DNA of 64,000 bases from an uncultured Cellulophaga sp. (GCA_947492955.1 CANLOV010000005.1:232646-296645); one strand, 5' to 3'. Counted from the stretch's first letter, positions 24,874 to 34,036 are shown. The notes: a model not told the origin generated them from the sequence alone. Numbers and translations are program-made.

Positions 24874-27378
24874 ATGTTAAAAGGGGAGAAAAATACATTA
24901 ACTGCTTTAATTAAAGGTAATAAATTTTTTAAAAGCGTAATATCAAAGCTCACACTAGACCAAGATTTAAGTGGTGATGAAAAAAGTTATATATTATCCT
25001 GTGCCCTTATTTTCTTAAATCAATATAATAAAGATAGGAGGTATAAAAGTTTTGCTGATTTTGCATATTATATTGTCCTAAAATATTCTTTGAATTTTCA
25101 AGATTACAAACCTCTTTATGATTTTTCTATTGAATTTGGTTTTTTCCCGATTACAGATGCTATTTTGAAAAATAATCTAGTTGGAGAAACTAATTTTCAA
25201 GATTTCGTTGTTGGCTTAAAACTCACAGATTATAAAAAAGGTATAAATACTGAATTAAATTACGTTGAAACATTTGAACAAAATACTGAGAGAATAAAAT
25301 TTGTAAATGATACTTCTAAAGAGAAGAGTTTTTTGGCTCCTACCTCTTTTGGAAAAAGCTCAGTTATTGTAGAATACATTAACTCATTAAAGCAAAAACA
25401 AAAGATTGCAATAATAGTACCTACAAAATCACTTTTAATGCAGACCTATAAAATGATAAGAGATGCAAAATTAGGGTACAGAATATTAATGCATAATGAA
25501 ATGTATAAAAACGAAACTAATTTCATTGCAGTATTTACTCAAGAGAGAGCTTTAAGGTTGTTGAAATCAGCTGAAATAAGTTATGACTCGTTAATTATTG
25601 ATGAAGCCCATAACATCTTTAAGAAAGATAATAGAAGCCTATTATTAGCAAGGTTGGTTAGACTCAATAAAAATAGAAAAGAGAATTGTGATATAGTATA
25701 TCTTTCACCACTTATTGATAAAGTACAAAATTTAAAAATTAACCATGAACAAGAAATTAATTCTCATACAATTAATTTCAATATTAAATCTCCTGAAATT
25801 TTCGAATTTTCTTTAGAAAACAAGCTGTTAAAGCATAATAGGTTCTTTATTAATGACAATAATACTGGTCTTAATTTATCTCATTTTGTTAATTACTTTG
25901 AACTTATTCAGAAGACTTCAAAAAGTAAAAACTTTTTATACAATTACAGACCAATACATATTGAACATTTAGCTAAAAGTCTAGTAGAAATAAGTAATGA
26001 CAAAGAGAATGATTCAATAAAAGAAATAATAAGTATACTAAAAGATGAAGTTCATGAAAAATTTTATTGTATACCACTTTTAAAAAAAGGTATAATTTAT
26101 CTTCATGGAAAACTTCCAGACCTAATCAAAGAATATTTAGAGAAGAAATTTAAAGAAATCCATGACATAAATTATGTTGTTGCTAACTCTGTCATTCTTG
26201 AAGGTATGAACTTACCTGTAGACAATCTATACATATTTAATACAAGAAGTTTAGGAGGCAAAGAACTCACTAATTTGATAGGACGTGTAAATAGATTAAA
26301 TGAGATTTTTAAACCAGGAAATAACCTTACTAAACTATTACCTAGCATATATTTTGTAAATAACGATAAGTATAACCTGCATGGGCTTAATGCAGTAAAG
26401 ATGTTCAATAAAATTAAGCTATTAAGAAATAGAACCTTTAGTGATATAATTGACAATCCTGTATTAGATGAATTTGACATTGAATCAATAAAAGACTCTG
26501 ATAAAGATAAACAACAGAAAAAACGTGAAAAAGTAAAAAGGTTAATAGAGTACGAAGATTTTTTAATAAAGGAAAATCTCACTCCTAAGGAAAAATTAAA
26601 ACAGTATTTTATAGAAAACAGTTTTAATATTTTTTATAGTGACTTAGATTTTCTGGTTGAAAAAATTCTCAAATCTATTAATAATAAAAGCTACCTAAGT
26701 CCAGATTGGAATGAGAAAAATATTATTGATAAGATTTTCATTCTTTTCATAAAGGACTTTGCAGAAATGGACAACTTTATGATAGACTATGAGTTCTTCA
26801 GATTAAAGGAAGAAAGTGCAAGAAATTACTACCACACACATATCGAAAATAGAAAGAGGTCTCTAAAAGAAAATATTCAAATTATATTTAATTATTTAAA
26901 ATCTAGAAAAACATCTACAAATCCAAAAGACCATATTTACTATATAGGAACAACTTATGGAGAAGAAATATATCAATCTAAAAAGTACTTCAATGAGCTT
27001 AACAATTCTAAGGTGGCTATTAATTTAAAAGTCAAAAATGATGAAGAATTAATAAATTATGCTATTGTAAAATTGAAGATTGAAGATGATTTTATAAGTT
27101 TTAAGTTAAATAAATTTATTGTCTTTTTGTATGATTTTAATATTATATCCAAAGATGAGTACAACGAATATGTCTATGGTACAACTAATGAAGAAAAAAT
27201 AGAGCTTACTAAATTTGGACTAACTATAGGATTAATAGACAGACTTACAAAAGACGAACAATTAGTTAATCTAAAATTTGACCAAAACAATAATTTAACT
27301 TCAAATGAAGATTTTCAAGAATACTTAAATACCTTAAATGATTTTCAACGATTTGAAATAGAACGCTTTCTTTCTTAA
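24874..27378 (+). CDS. HamB/AbpB-like SF2 helicase
   Basis: 834 aa. A helical N-terminal region (1-140) precedes the helicase core with motif I LAPTSFGKSS (PTSFGKS 156-162), motif Ia IVPTKSLL, motif II DEAH (243-246), motif V VILEGMNLP and motif VI LIGRVNRL. A long helical C-terminal half is typical of HamB. The start is 1 bp after the HamA-like stop, so the two form a stoichiometric pair. It probably loads on DNA ends or ssDNA and controls the nuclease. Confidence 0.8.
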   Translation: MLKGEKNTLTALIKGNKFFKSVISKLTLDQDLSGDEKSYILSCALIFLNQYNKDRRYKSFADFAYYIVLKYSLNFQDYKPLYDFSIEFGFFPITDAILKNNLVGETNFQDFVVGLKLTDYKKGINTELNYVETFEQNTERIKFVNDTSKEKSFLAPTSFGKSSVIVEYINSLKQKQKIAIIVPTKSLLMQTYKMIRDAKLGYRILMHNEMYKNETNFIAVFTQERALRLLKSAEISYDSLIIDEAHNIFKKDNRSLLLARLVRLNKNRKENCDIVYLSPLIDKVQNLKINHEQEINSHTINFNIKSPEIFEFSLENKLLKHNRFFINDNNTGLNLSHFVNYFELIQKTSKSKNFLYNYRPIHIEHLAKSLVEISNDKENDSIKEIISILKDEVHEKFYCIPLLKKGIIYLHGKLPDLIKEYLEKKFKEIHDINYVVANSVILEGMNLPVDNLYIFNTRSLGGKELTNLIGRVNRLNEIFKPGNNLTKLLPSIYFVNNDKYNLHGLNAVKMFNKIKLLRNRTFSDIIDNPVLDEFDIESIKDSDKDKQQKKREKVKRLIEYEDFLIKENLTPKEKLKQYFIENSFNIFYSDLDFLVEKILKSINNKSYLSPDWNEKNIIDKIFILFIKDFAEMDNFMIDYEFFRLKEESARNYYHTHIENRKRSLKENIQIIFNYLKSRKTSTNPKDHIYYIGTTYGEEIYQSKKYFNELNNSKVAINLKVKNDEELINYAIVKLKIEDDFISFKLNKFIVFLYDFNIISKDEYNEYVYGTTNEEKIELTKFGLTIGLIDRLTKDEQLVNLKFDQNNNLTSNEDFQEYLNTLNDFQRFEIERFLS

Positions 27379-27394
27379 AATTCAATAACATTTT

Positions 27395-28123
27395 ATGTTT
27401 GATAATAAAACTATAGAGCACTTACAATACTACGTTTATGCATTAATTGACCCAGAAACTAACATCCCTTTTTATATAGGTAAAGGGGTTGGTAATAGAG
27501 TTTTTAATCATAAATATGATGCAGAAAACTTAGAGGACATCTCTACTTTAAAATTAGATACGATAAGAGAGATAAACAGTAAAGGGTTTGAAGTTAAGCA
27601 TATTATAATAAGACATGGTTTAAAAGAAACACAAGCCTTTGAGGTTGAAGCTTCTTTAATAGATTTTGGTAATTATATAGGATTAGGGCTATCCAATATA
27701 GTGGAAGGACATCATGTAGGCTATAAAGGATTAATGACTACAGATGAGATTATTAGATTACACAATGCAGAACCTTTACAGGAACTACAGCACCCAGTTA
27801 TTCTGATTAACATCAACAAAAAATATGAAAGAGGAAAATCTGTAGAACATATTTATCAAGCTACAAAACAATCTTGGGTTATAGGAGAACACCGAAGAAA
27901 TACTGTAAAATATGCATTATCAGAATATACAGGTATTATCATTGAAGTTTTTGAAATAGAAGAATGGTATCCTATTCATACTCCAGGAGTAAAAAGACAA
28001 AATAGGTGGGGCTTTCATGGAAAAGTAGCAAATGATGAGGTTAGGAGTCTGTATATCAATAAATCAATAGCCCACACTAAGAAAAAAGGAGCTGCAAACC
28101 CTATCAAATACAGATTAGACTAA
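27395..28123 (+). CDS. LEM-3-like GIY-YIG endonuclease domain protein
   Basis: 242 aa. The N-terminal GIY-YIG fold has YVY (13-15), FYIGKG (26-31) and R35 in GNRVFNH as catalytic signatures, and a conserved E in QAFEVEASLI. The spacing matches the LEM-3-like (COG3680) branch. The C-terminal half (about 125-242) is basic with W residues and may bind DNA or assign specificity. It is 16 bp after the HamB-like gene and 4 bp before an unknown protein, so it opens an independent nuclease group on the same transcript. Confidence 0.8.
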   Translation: MFDNKTIEHLQYYVYALIDPETNIPFYIGKGVGNRVFNHKYDAENLEDISTLKLDTIREINSKGFEVKHIIIRHGLKETQAFEVEASLIDFGNYIGLGLSNIVEGHHVGYKGLMTTDEIIRLHNAEPLQELQHPVILININKKYERGKSVEHIYQATKQSWVIGEHRRNTVKYALSEYTGIIIEVFEIEEWYPIHTPGVKRQNRWGFHGKVANDEVRSLYINKSIAHTKKKGAANPIKYRLD

Positions 28124-28127
28124 AGCT

Positions 28128-28703
28128 ATGTTTAAGACAACAACTATTGAAGAATTAAAAGAACATCTAACCACTATTAATATAGCTGAGGTTAGTTATT
28201 TAAATACATATCCTTTTTTTGTTAAATACTTCAATGATATAGAGGTTATAGAAAAAGAACACCTAATCATTGCTTCACATTTTGTTTATGGTTGGATGCC
28301 TACCATTATTGATTTAAACTTAAAAAAAATAGATGTTGTTTTAAGTATATTAAATAAAGCCAAACAGGGAGAGCTGTTAAATGAAGATGAGTTATTAATT
28401 GGTAAAGAAGCCATAAATAACTCAATAGTTGGGTTATCTAAATTACTTCATTTTATAAATCCGAAAATATATGCCATTTGGGATAGTAGAATATTCAGAT
28501 TCTTGACAAAGAAAAAATCAACTTATGGTATTTCTAACCCTAAAAACTATATAGCATATTTACATTACTTAGAAGCATTAATAAAAGACAAGCTATTTCA
28601 AGGTTTTCAAAACAATGTTAATGAACTTATGGGTTACGAAGTTTCTGCATATAGAGCTTTAGAATTTACAATGTTTGAAGCTGATAAAAAGAATATGAAA
28701 TGA
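28128..28703 (+). CDS. Hypothetical protein in the nuclease group
   Basis: 191 aa, all-alpha by composition. The segment LSKLLHFINPKIYAIWDSRIFRFL (about 104-127) resembles helical DNA-glycosylase-like or abortive-infection-like proteins in which a W-D-S motif is conserved, but I cannot name a family. Its stop overlaps the DUF2779 start by 4 nt (ATGA), so translation is coupled. Confidence 0.6.
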   Translation: MFKTTTIEELKEHLTTINIAEVSYLNTYPFFVKYFNDIEVIEKEHLIIASHFVYGWMPTIIDLNLKKIDVVLSILNKAKQGELLNEDELLIGKEAINNSIVGLSKLLHFINPKIYAIWDSRIFRFLTKKKSTYGISNPKNYIAYLHYLEALIKDKLFQGFQNNVNELMGYEVSAYRALEFTMFEADKKNMK

Positions 28704-30175
28704 AACAACTTACCAAAACAGACTTTATTCAATATTTAAACTGTCCTGAATCTCTATGGTTATTTAAAAACAAACCAGAAGAATTTCCTAGCGGTGAATT
28801 TTCTTTGTTTTTAGAAAAGCTAATTAAAGAGGGGTATGAAGTTGAGGAATATGCTAAGCAATTATTTACTATAGGTATAAACCTACCTGAAAATGCCACA
28901 CCAGAACATACCAAAAAGCAACTTAACACCGATAAAACTGTTTTTTTTCAACCCTCATTTGTAACTCAAAAAGGAGTTTTTGCAAGGATTGATATTTTAG
29001 AAAAGTTAAAAGATGGTAGTTTTCATATTTATGAAATTAAATCTTCAACCAGTATTAAAAAGGATAAAAAGCATAATCATTTAAAAGATGCTTGTTTTCA
29101 AAAATATGTATTACAAGAATGTGGTTATAGCGTAAATAAAGTATCTATTATAAACCTTAATAAAGAATATGTAAGACAAGGTAATATCATTCCAAATGAA
29201 TTATTAAATATTACAGATGTTACCAAAGAATTAGATGGCTTATATTCTAATGTAGTTAACGAAATAAATGCAGGTGTTAATTTTATAAATAAAGAAATTA
29301 TCAATCAAGAAGAATGCAGGTGTAGGTATAAAACAAGAAGCAATCATTGTGATAGTTTCAAGTATTTTAATAAAGACATTCCTGAATATGCTATTTATGA
29401 AATAGGTAGAATATCTGCCAGAAAAGTAATAGAATTAGTAGAGCATAACCATACAGCCATAATAGACATTCCTTTAGATTTTGATTTAAACATTAAACAA
29501 CAAATACAAGTAAAATCTGTAAAAGAAGAAGCACCAATCATCAATAAACCTGTAATTGAAAATACCTTATCAAATTTAAAATACCCTTTGCATTTTGTTG
29601 ATTATGAAACTTATGCTAGTGCAGTACCTAAAGTGGATGGTATGAGTCCACATAAGCATTTAGTTTTTCAAGTATCAATACATACTCTAAATCAAGATGG
29701 AGATTTAAAGCATTTTGAGTGGTTAGGCAAAAAAATGGAACTACCAATTGATATGCTTAATCAAATGCAAGAGTTTACAGCTTTAACAGGTACATTTATT
29801 TCTTGGAATGCTCCTTTTGAAATAGGTAGGAATAAAGATATGATAAATTGGTTACCTCAATTTACTAGTTATCTAACTTATATGAACTCTAACATGTTTG
29901 ATTTAATGAACATTTTTAAAGAAGACTACGTAGATTATAGGTTTCATGGCTCTACTTCAATTAAAAAAGTATTACCTGTTTTATGTCCACAATTTTCTTA
30001 TTTAGATTTAGAAGTGCAAGATGGCACTATGGCTTTAGATACTTGGGGCAGAATGGTAACAGACCCTAATTTTAATCAAGATATAAAGCAAACAAGAGAA
30101 AACCTTTTAGCTTATTGTGAATTAGATACTTTGGCTATGGTTGAGATATATAAATTTTTAAAAACTGTTTTATAA
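28700..30175 (+). CDS. DUF2779 protein (RecB-like nuclease plus RNase H-like exonuclease)
   Basis: 491 aa. The N-terminus LTKTDFIQYLNCPESLWLF is the DUF2779/RecB-like entry motif, with a nuclease core at IYEIKSSTSIKKD. A cysteine cluster (C204, C206, C215 in EECRCRYKTRSNHCDSF) could bind an iron-sulfur cluster as in Cas4. The C-terminal half (about 295-491) has an RNase H-like acidic series starting FVDYETYAS, with later D/E in YCELDTLAMVEIY. It is coupled to the preceding unknown gene and followed by a DUF6933-like gene after 1 bp. Confidence 0.78.
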   Translation: MKQLTKTDFIQYLNCPESLWLFKNKPEEFPSGEFSLFLEKLIKEGYEVEEYAKQLFTIGINLPENATPEHTKKQLNTDKTVFFQPSFVTQKGVFARIDILEKLKDGSFHIYEIKSSTSIKKDKKHNHLKDACFQKYVLQECGYSVNKVSIINLNKEYVRQGNIIPNELLNITDVTKELDGLYSNVVNEINAGVNFINKEIINQEECRCRYKTRSNHCDSFKYFNKDIPEYAIYEIGRISARKVIELVEHNHTAIIDIPLDFDLNIKQQIQVKSVKEEAPIINKPVIENTLSNLKYPLHFVDYETYASAVPKVDGMSPHKHLVFQVSIHTLNQDGDLKHFEWLGKKMELPIDMLNQMQEFTALTGTFISWNAPFEIGRNKDMINWLPQFTSYLTYMNSNMFDLMNIFKEDYVDYRFHGSTSIKKVLPVLCPQFSYLDLEVQDGTMALDTWGRMVTDPNFNQDIKQTRENLLAYCELDTLAMVEIYKFLKTVL

Positions 30176-30176
30176 A

Positions 30177-30677
30177 ATGATTAGCATACATTGCTTAAAA
30201 TTATTCAACAATTATTACAAAATAACCACCTGTAATAAAAATGATACAACTCCAGAAAATTCATGGTCAGTGCAAAAGTTAAGTGCAGATGGAAAAAGAT
30301 GTGTTTTATTCTTGCACCATACTACTGCTGTGTATTTTGTAATATTTGGATTTGAAAGAGAAGATATAGTTAATTTAAAATCTTTATTTGTTGACGGTTT
30401 AATTGCTCAATTAGAATCACATATACAACTAAATGAAACTGAAAAAACTCAAATAATAAATTCAATTGATGAGATTGAATTTTATGATATTTCTAACAAT
30501 AAAAATGTAAACAACTTAGTTAATAATGTAATATCTACAATAAAAGGTTTAAGTCTATTAAATTACGGAGAATCAAACCCTTTAACTATTGAAGCACTTT
30601 ACAATGAACAAGAGAGATATTTTGATGAAAATAATTGCGAAAAACTTAAGAACATATTACTAGATAAAACGTACTAG
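30177..30677 (+). CDS. Hypothetical protein, possibly DUF6933-like
   Basis: 166 aa. The N-terminus ISIHCLKLFNNYYKI, a W-S motif (NSWSVQKLSADGKRCVLFLHHTT) and a long C-terminal helix recall small DUF6933-like proteins of unknown role. This assignment is from memory of pattern. It ends 1-bp-coupled behind DUF2779. Confidence 0.5.
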   Translation: MISIHCLKLFNNYYKITTCNKNDTTPENSWSVQKLSADGKRCVLFLHHTTAVYFVIFGFEREDIVNLKSLFVDGLIAQLESHIQLNETEKTQIINSIDEIEFYDISNNKNVNNLVNNVISTIKGLSLLNYGESNPLTIEALYNEQERYFDENNCEKLKNILLDKTY

Positions 30678-30690
30678 TTTATTTGTTGGA

Positions 30691-31092
30691 ATGAAACTGA
30701 AAAAATTAAATATTTACATATTCATCTTATTAATCCCTGTATTATTTATATTTTCAGTAAACGAATACTCAAGACTTAACACCTCAAATAAAGGCTTTGT
30801 TAGAAAAGGAGTTACCGCGATTAATCCAAGTGTAAAAATACCTAAAAAATGCAGTTGGTATTGCCATACAGATACTGGTTACTGTAAAAAGCATCATACC
30901 CACTTACTGAAAAATCATACTTCTAAAATTGACCCTTTTTACTTTGGCATCATAAAGTCATTACATGATGCAGGGGATTATGGTTTAGCCAATATTATTT
31001 TTTTAGTGATTCTATTTCCTGCATTAATCTATGTGCTTTTAATTAAAAGCATAAGCATTCAAATAAAAATTAAAGAGCTAAAGAATGGATAG
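30691..31092 (+). CDS. Small membrane protein with Cys/His motif
   Basis: 133 aa with two membrane segments (IYIFILLIPVLFIFSV, about 8-23; IIFLVILFPALIYVLLI, about 102-118) and between them a loop CSWYCHTDTGYCKKHHTH that could bind metal. No characterised family is known to me. Its stop overlaps the next start by 8 nt, so it is coupled to another small membrane gene and then to the ADP-ribosyltransferase. Confidence 0.65.
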   Translation: MKLKKLNIYIFILLIPVLFIFSVNEYSRLNTSNKGFVRKGVTAINPSVKIPKKCSWYCHTDTGYCKKHHTHLLKNHTSKIDPFYFGIIKSLHDAGDYGLANIIFLVILFPALIYVLLIKSISIQIKIKELKNG

Positions 31093-31285
31093 ATTGATGG
31101 ATATAGTAAATTTTATTTATGCCTATTGTACAGATTTTGTTATCAATATAGCTAATGTTTTAGGGGTATCTTATTATGAAGTAAATACCTTCATATTTGT
31201 TATTCTGTATCCTTTATTAATAATTGGTTTAACTTGCTTATTTGTTATTCAAATTTTAAGGTTGTGGTACTGGAAAAAAAATTAA
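31085..31285 (+). CDS. Small membrane protein preceding the ADP-ribosyltransferase frame
   Basis: 66 aa, one or two membrane segments (about 30-58, FIFVILYPLLIIGLTCLFVI) after an amphipathic N-terminus (MDIVNFIYAYCTDFVINIANVLG). It ends in WYWKKN-stop immediately after an A8 tract. The downstream ADP-ribosyltransferase frame is -1 relative to it and overlaps it by 52 nt, so slippage at the A tract would fuse this membrane anchor to the enzyme. Confidence 0.65.
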   Translation: MDRLMDIVNFIYAYCTDFVINIANVLGVSYYEVNTFIFVILYPLLIIGLTCLFVIQILRLWYWKKN

Positions 31286-32019
31286 ATGTGGTGAATATCA
31301 TAAAAAAATATAAAATAAAGATTTTTAAAAAGATATATACAAGGTTAATACACAAACTAAGGTTCAATAATAATTACATTCAAATTGAGGATAAAAAGCA
31401 AGCCAATATTTACTTTAAAAAACATATTGACTTTTTATCAAAAATAAAGTATGAGTATGATTTTAAAACACAACAAACTTTTAAAAATGTGTATCCTCAT
31501 ACCATAATTAAGAATTATAAGGGTTTTAGTTATATAGATGTTAATAGGTTTTTAAGGGGAGAAAAATTAGAAAATAATAGTGAATATAACCTCAATAAAG
31601 TTAAACTTAGTATTAATGTAATAACCAAGGAGCTTGATAAGTTTAGATTACCGTTTAATTTAGTTGTTCTTAGAAGGGTTAGTAATAGCTTTTTTAACAA
31701 AACACTTTTAAAAGGCAATAAATATAAAAAAAGTATTGAATTTATTGACAACGGATTTTTGAGTACATCATTAAGTACAGATATCAATTATATTGACTCA
31801 AAAATACATGATTATTGTTCAGGAAAGTCTTTAATGATTATAAAAGTTCCCAAAGGAACATCAGCACTCTACATCGAACCTATTGATGAAAAGGGAGAAT
31901 TAGAACTTTTACTTGAGAGAGGCTTAATAATGAAAACTGTTAAGCGTATTATTTTTTTATCTCGAAGAATATATTTAATTGAAATTTTAGGTTCATCAAA
32001 AAAGAAACCCAACCTCTAA
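31234..32019 (+). CDS. ADP-ribosyltransferase exoenzyme-like protein (R-STS-ExE)
   Basis: Predicted mono-ADP-ribosyltransferase that would move ADP-ribose from NAD+ to a protein or nucleic acid target. The R-S-E catalytic set is complete (numbered from the TTG at 31234): R147/R148 in LPFNLVVLRRV, STS 177-179 in GFLSTSLS, and the ExE pair E222/E224 in GELELLLERG. ALYIEP before the ExE matches toxin-type family members. No in-frame ATG exists upstream of the domain. Possible starts are TTG 31234, GTG 31264, GTG 31288/31291, or a -1 shift from the upstream membrane gene. The target and any immunity protein are unknown. Confidence 0.8.
   Translation: MLICYSNFKVVVLEKKLNVVNIIKKYKIKIFKKIYTRLIHKLRFNNNYIQIEDKKQANIYFKKHIDFLSKIKYEYDFKTQQTFKNVYPHTIIKNYKGFSYIDVNRFLRGEKLENNSEYNLNKVKLSINVITKELDKFRLPFNLVVLRRVSNSFFNKTLLKGNKYKKSIEFIDNGFLSTSLSTDINYIDSKIHDYCSGKSLMIIKVPKGTSALYIEPIDEKGELELLLERGLIMKTVKRIIFLSRRIYLIEILGSSKKKPNL
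31274..31282 (+). other. A8 tract, candidate -1 frameshift or slippage site
   Basis: Eight A residues (31274-31281) followed by T, read as AAA AAA AAT before a TAA stop in the upstream frame. Shifting -1 enters the ADP-ribosyltransferase frame, where the tract reads GAA AAA AAA. No strong downstream pseudoknot was identified. Confidence 0.45.
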
Positions 32020-32033
32020 AATAGAGATTGGGT
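32007..32033. terminator. Bidirectional terminator between cargo and core modules
   Basis: ACCCAACCTCT / AGAGATTGGGT stem with one mismatch, overlapping the end of the ADP-ribosyltransferase gene and preceding the convergent DUF3871 gene. Confidence 0.6.
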
Positions 32034-32038
32034 AAACA

Positions 32039-33070
32039 TCAACTTAAAAACCAATGATAAGAACCATCATTGATAGCTTTTGAAACACTTTTAGTAAAAT
32101 CAAATGCATTGACATTTCTTGATAGAAAAGAATCTATATAAGAGCTCTTATTCGCTGAAGTGAATAAATTATAAATATTCCAACAGCTAATATTTCCATC
32201 TTCATTTTTGCAAAACCTTTCATCTTGGTAGTAATCCTTAGCAATGGTAGAAATTTGACCATCATTAATAAGTAATTGAGGTATTTCTAATTTCTCTTTC
32301 TTAGGTAAGAATTGATACAGTTTAGCTCTGCCAACTAATTGAGCAAATTGTTTTTCTGAAAGTTGGGATTGAGTTAAATTTTGCATCGACTTAAAATGAT
32401 GCTCCATTTTATAAGACTGTAATAACGCCATAATTTTAGCTTTCAATTCTGCATAGCTAGATACTTTTATTTCAGCAGAAAAACCATCTGTAGAAATACA
32501 CAAATTACAGCATACCAGATTTTGAAAACCTATAAACACTTGAAACTTTTCAAATGATTTTTTACTGTACAGGTTTTCTCTATTGTAAGCTCTAACTCCA
32601 CCAACTATTAACGATAGCGTATTTCCATTAATGGTTTCAGTAATACTTGGTATTCGAATAATAAAAGCCATTCTTTCAAAATATTGTGTCCTTTCATGGT
32701 CTAATAAATCTTTGGCTGATTTATGTATAGCTTCAGGAATCCTACCTTTAATTTGGTGGCTAATTCTAATTTCAGGTTTACTAATATGATGCCTATTAAA
32801 TGTTGATATTACACAGTCATTTGTTATATCAATAAACTCTTGGTGTGCTATGGTTTTTTCGTTGTCCTTTGCAAAGACAGGGATTACACAGTCCTGCTTT
32901 AAACAAGAAAGGCTAACCTCTTTTGTGTTAGCCTCTATAAAGGGATTCTGCTGAAATTGTAAAGGTTCATTTGATACCTGTATTAAAGAGGAACTATTGT
33001 TATTAACTCTTTTTACTACAGGTACTTTGTTTAGGATGGGTATATCCTTAGATACTGGTATAAGTTCCAT
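32039..33070 (-). CDS. DUF3871 family protein
   Basis: 343 aa. It has an Asn/Ser-rich N-terminus, a region with EIRISHQIKGRIPEAIHKSAKDLL (about 100-125), and a core containing GGVRAYNRENLYSKKSFEKFQVFIGF. This matches DUF3871 proteins, which are restricted to Bacteroidota mobile elements and resemble the DUF932 plasmid/phage group. It is downstream of and 15 bp from the RecA-like ATPase, so it is probably part of a replication/recombination module. Confidence 0.78.
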   Translation of the reverse strand: MELIPVSKDIPILNKVPVVKRVNNNSSSLIQVSNEPLQFQQNPFIEANTKEVSLSCLKQDCVIPVFAKDNEKTIAHQEFIDITNDCVISTFNRHHISKPEIRISHQIKGRIPEAIHKSAKDLLDHERTQYFERMAFIIRIPSITETINGNTLSLIVGGVRAYNRENLYSKKSFEKFQVFIGFQNLVCCNLCISTDGFSAEIKVSSYAELKAKIMALLQSYKMEHHFKSMQNLTQSQLSEKQFAQLVGRAKLYQFLPKKEKLEIPQLLINDGQISTIAKDYYQDERFCKNEDGNISCWNIYNLFTSANKSSYIDSFLSRNVNAFDFTKSVSKAINDGSYHWFLS

Positions 33071-33085
33071 AATGATTGATTTTAA

Positions 33086-33961
33086 TTAATTTGTAGAAGG
33101 TCTATGCACTCCATTAGAACTGAAATTTTGAGGATTCATCAAACTTTCTAATTGTTGCTTTTTAGTTCTAAATTCTTCTTGATGAGACTGCTGAAATTGT
33201 GGATTTTGCTTGTACAATTCCATGAGCTTGTTTACTGAAAGACATTCTTGAATCCTATCTGATATAAGTTTATTGTTTACAGGTTCAATATTACTCCATT
33301 GCAATAGTTTTTTACCTGTAGCAGAAGATATTTTAAATTCTGGCTTCCCATTGAACAAGCCTGTCCTATCCTTTGATACTTTTACAAGATGTTTGTCATT
33401 AATCAATTCAAAGTTAACTGTCAGCTCATACTCAAAACCCTCCCTAGTAATTTCTTTAGTTCCATGTTTTACAACTTTAGTTCTACCATTAGAACCTATA
33501 TCTAAAGAGTAATCAATCTTTCTTCTAGTAGTGGTAATAATATGGCAATTTGACTGTAGTATTTTATCAATAAATGCTTGATGTCTTGGAGTAACCTTTG
33601 CCCAGTCTTGAAACCTGCCACCTAGTTGTTCTTGTATTTGTAAACAACCACCAGTACCAGACCATTCATGTGTAATGGAATCCAAAATACATACTTCAAT
33701 ACCTGCCTTTTCACAAACTTCTATAGCTTCAACATACCTTTCAGGAGAAAATGGAGCTTGTAAATCAAGTACATTGTAATTTCCAAGGTGGCTGTACAAT
33801 GAAGCCGAACTGTTTTCTGTGTCAACAACCGCTATTTTAGACCAGTCATTTGTTAAACCATGTGCCAATAATAAGGCACTTGTTGTTTTTCCAAACCCAC
33901 TTGGTCCAGAAATTCCTATGCGTAGTTTTACATTACTACGCTTACTTTGTTTTAATTGCAT
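33086..33961 (-). CDS. RecA-like AAA ATPase (Sak4-like)
   Basis: 291 aa single-domain P-loop ATPase: Walker A GPSGFGKTT (19-27), an early aspartate DTE in VVDTENSSA, Walker B VCILDSITHEW, and ITTTRRKIDY as a sensor-like strand. This is the phage/plasmid nucleotide-binding group related to Sak4 single-strand annealing ATPases. The C-terminal 60 residues are Gln/Asn-rich and disordered. It is upstream of DUF3871 in the island core. Confidence 0.78.
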   Translation of the reverse strand: MQLKQSKRSNVKLRIGISGPSGFGKTTSALLLAHGLTNDWSKIAVVDTENSSASLYSHLGNYNVLDLQAPFSPERYVEAIEVCEKAGIEVCILDSITHEWSGTGGCLQIQEQLGGRFQDWAKVTPRHQAFIDKILQSNCHIITTTRRKIDYSLDIGSNGRTKVVKHGTKEITREGFEYELTVNFELINDKHLVKVSKDRTGLFNGKPEFKISSATGKKLLQWSNIEPVNNKLISDRIQECLSVNKLMELYKQNPQFQQSHQEEFRTKKQQLESLMNPQNFSSNGVHRPSTN

Positions 33962-34036
33962 ATCGTTATTTTTTAATTAATATTTACTTGAAATGTTTTT
34001 CAGTTTGTGATTAACTCTTTCATTTTTAAATGAAAA

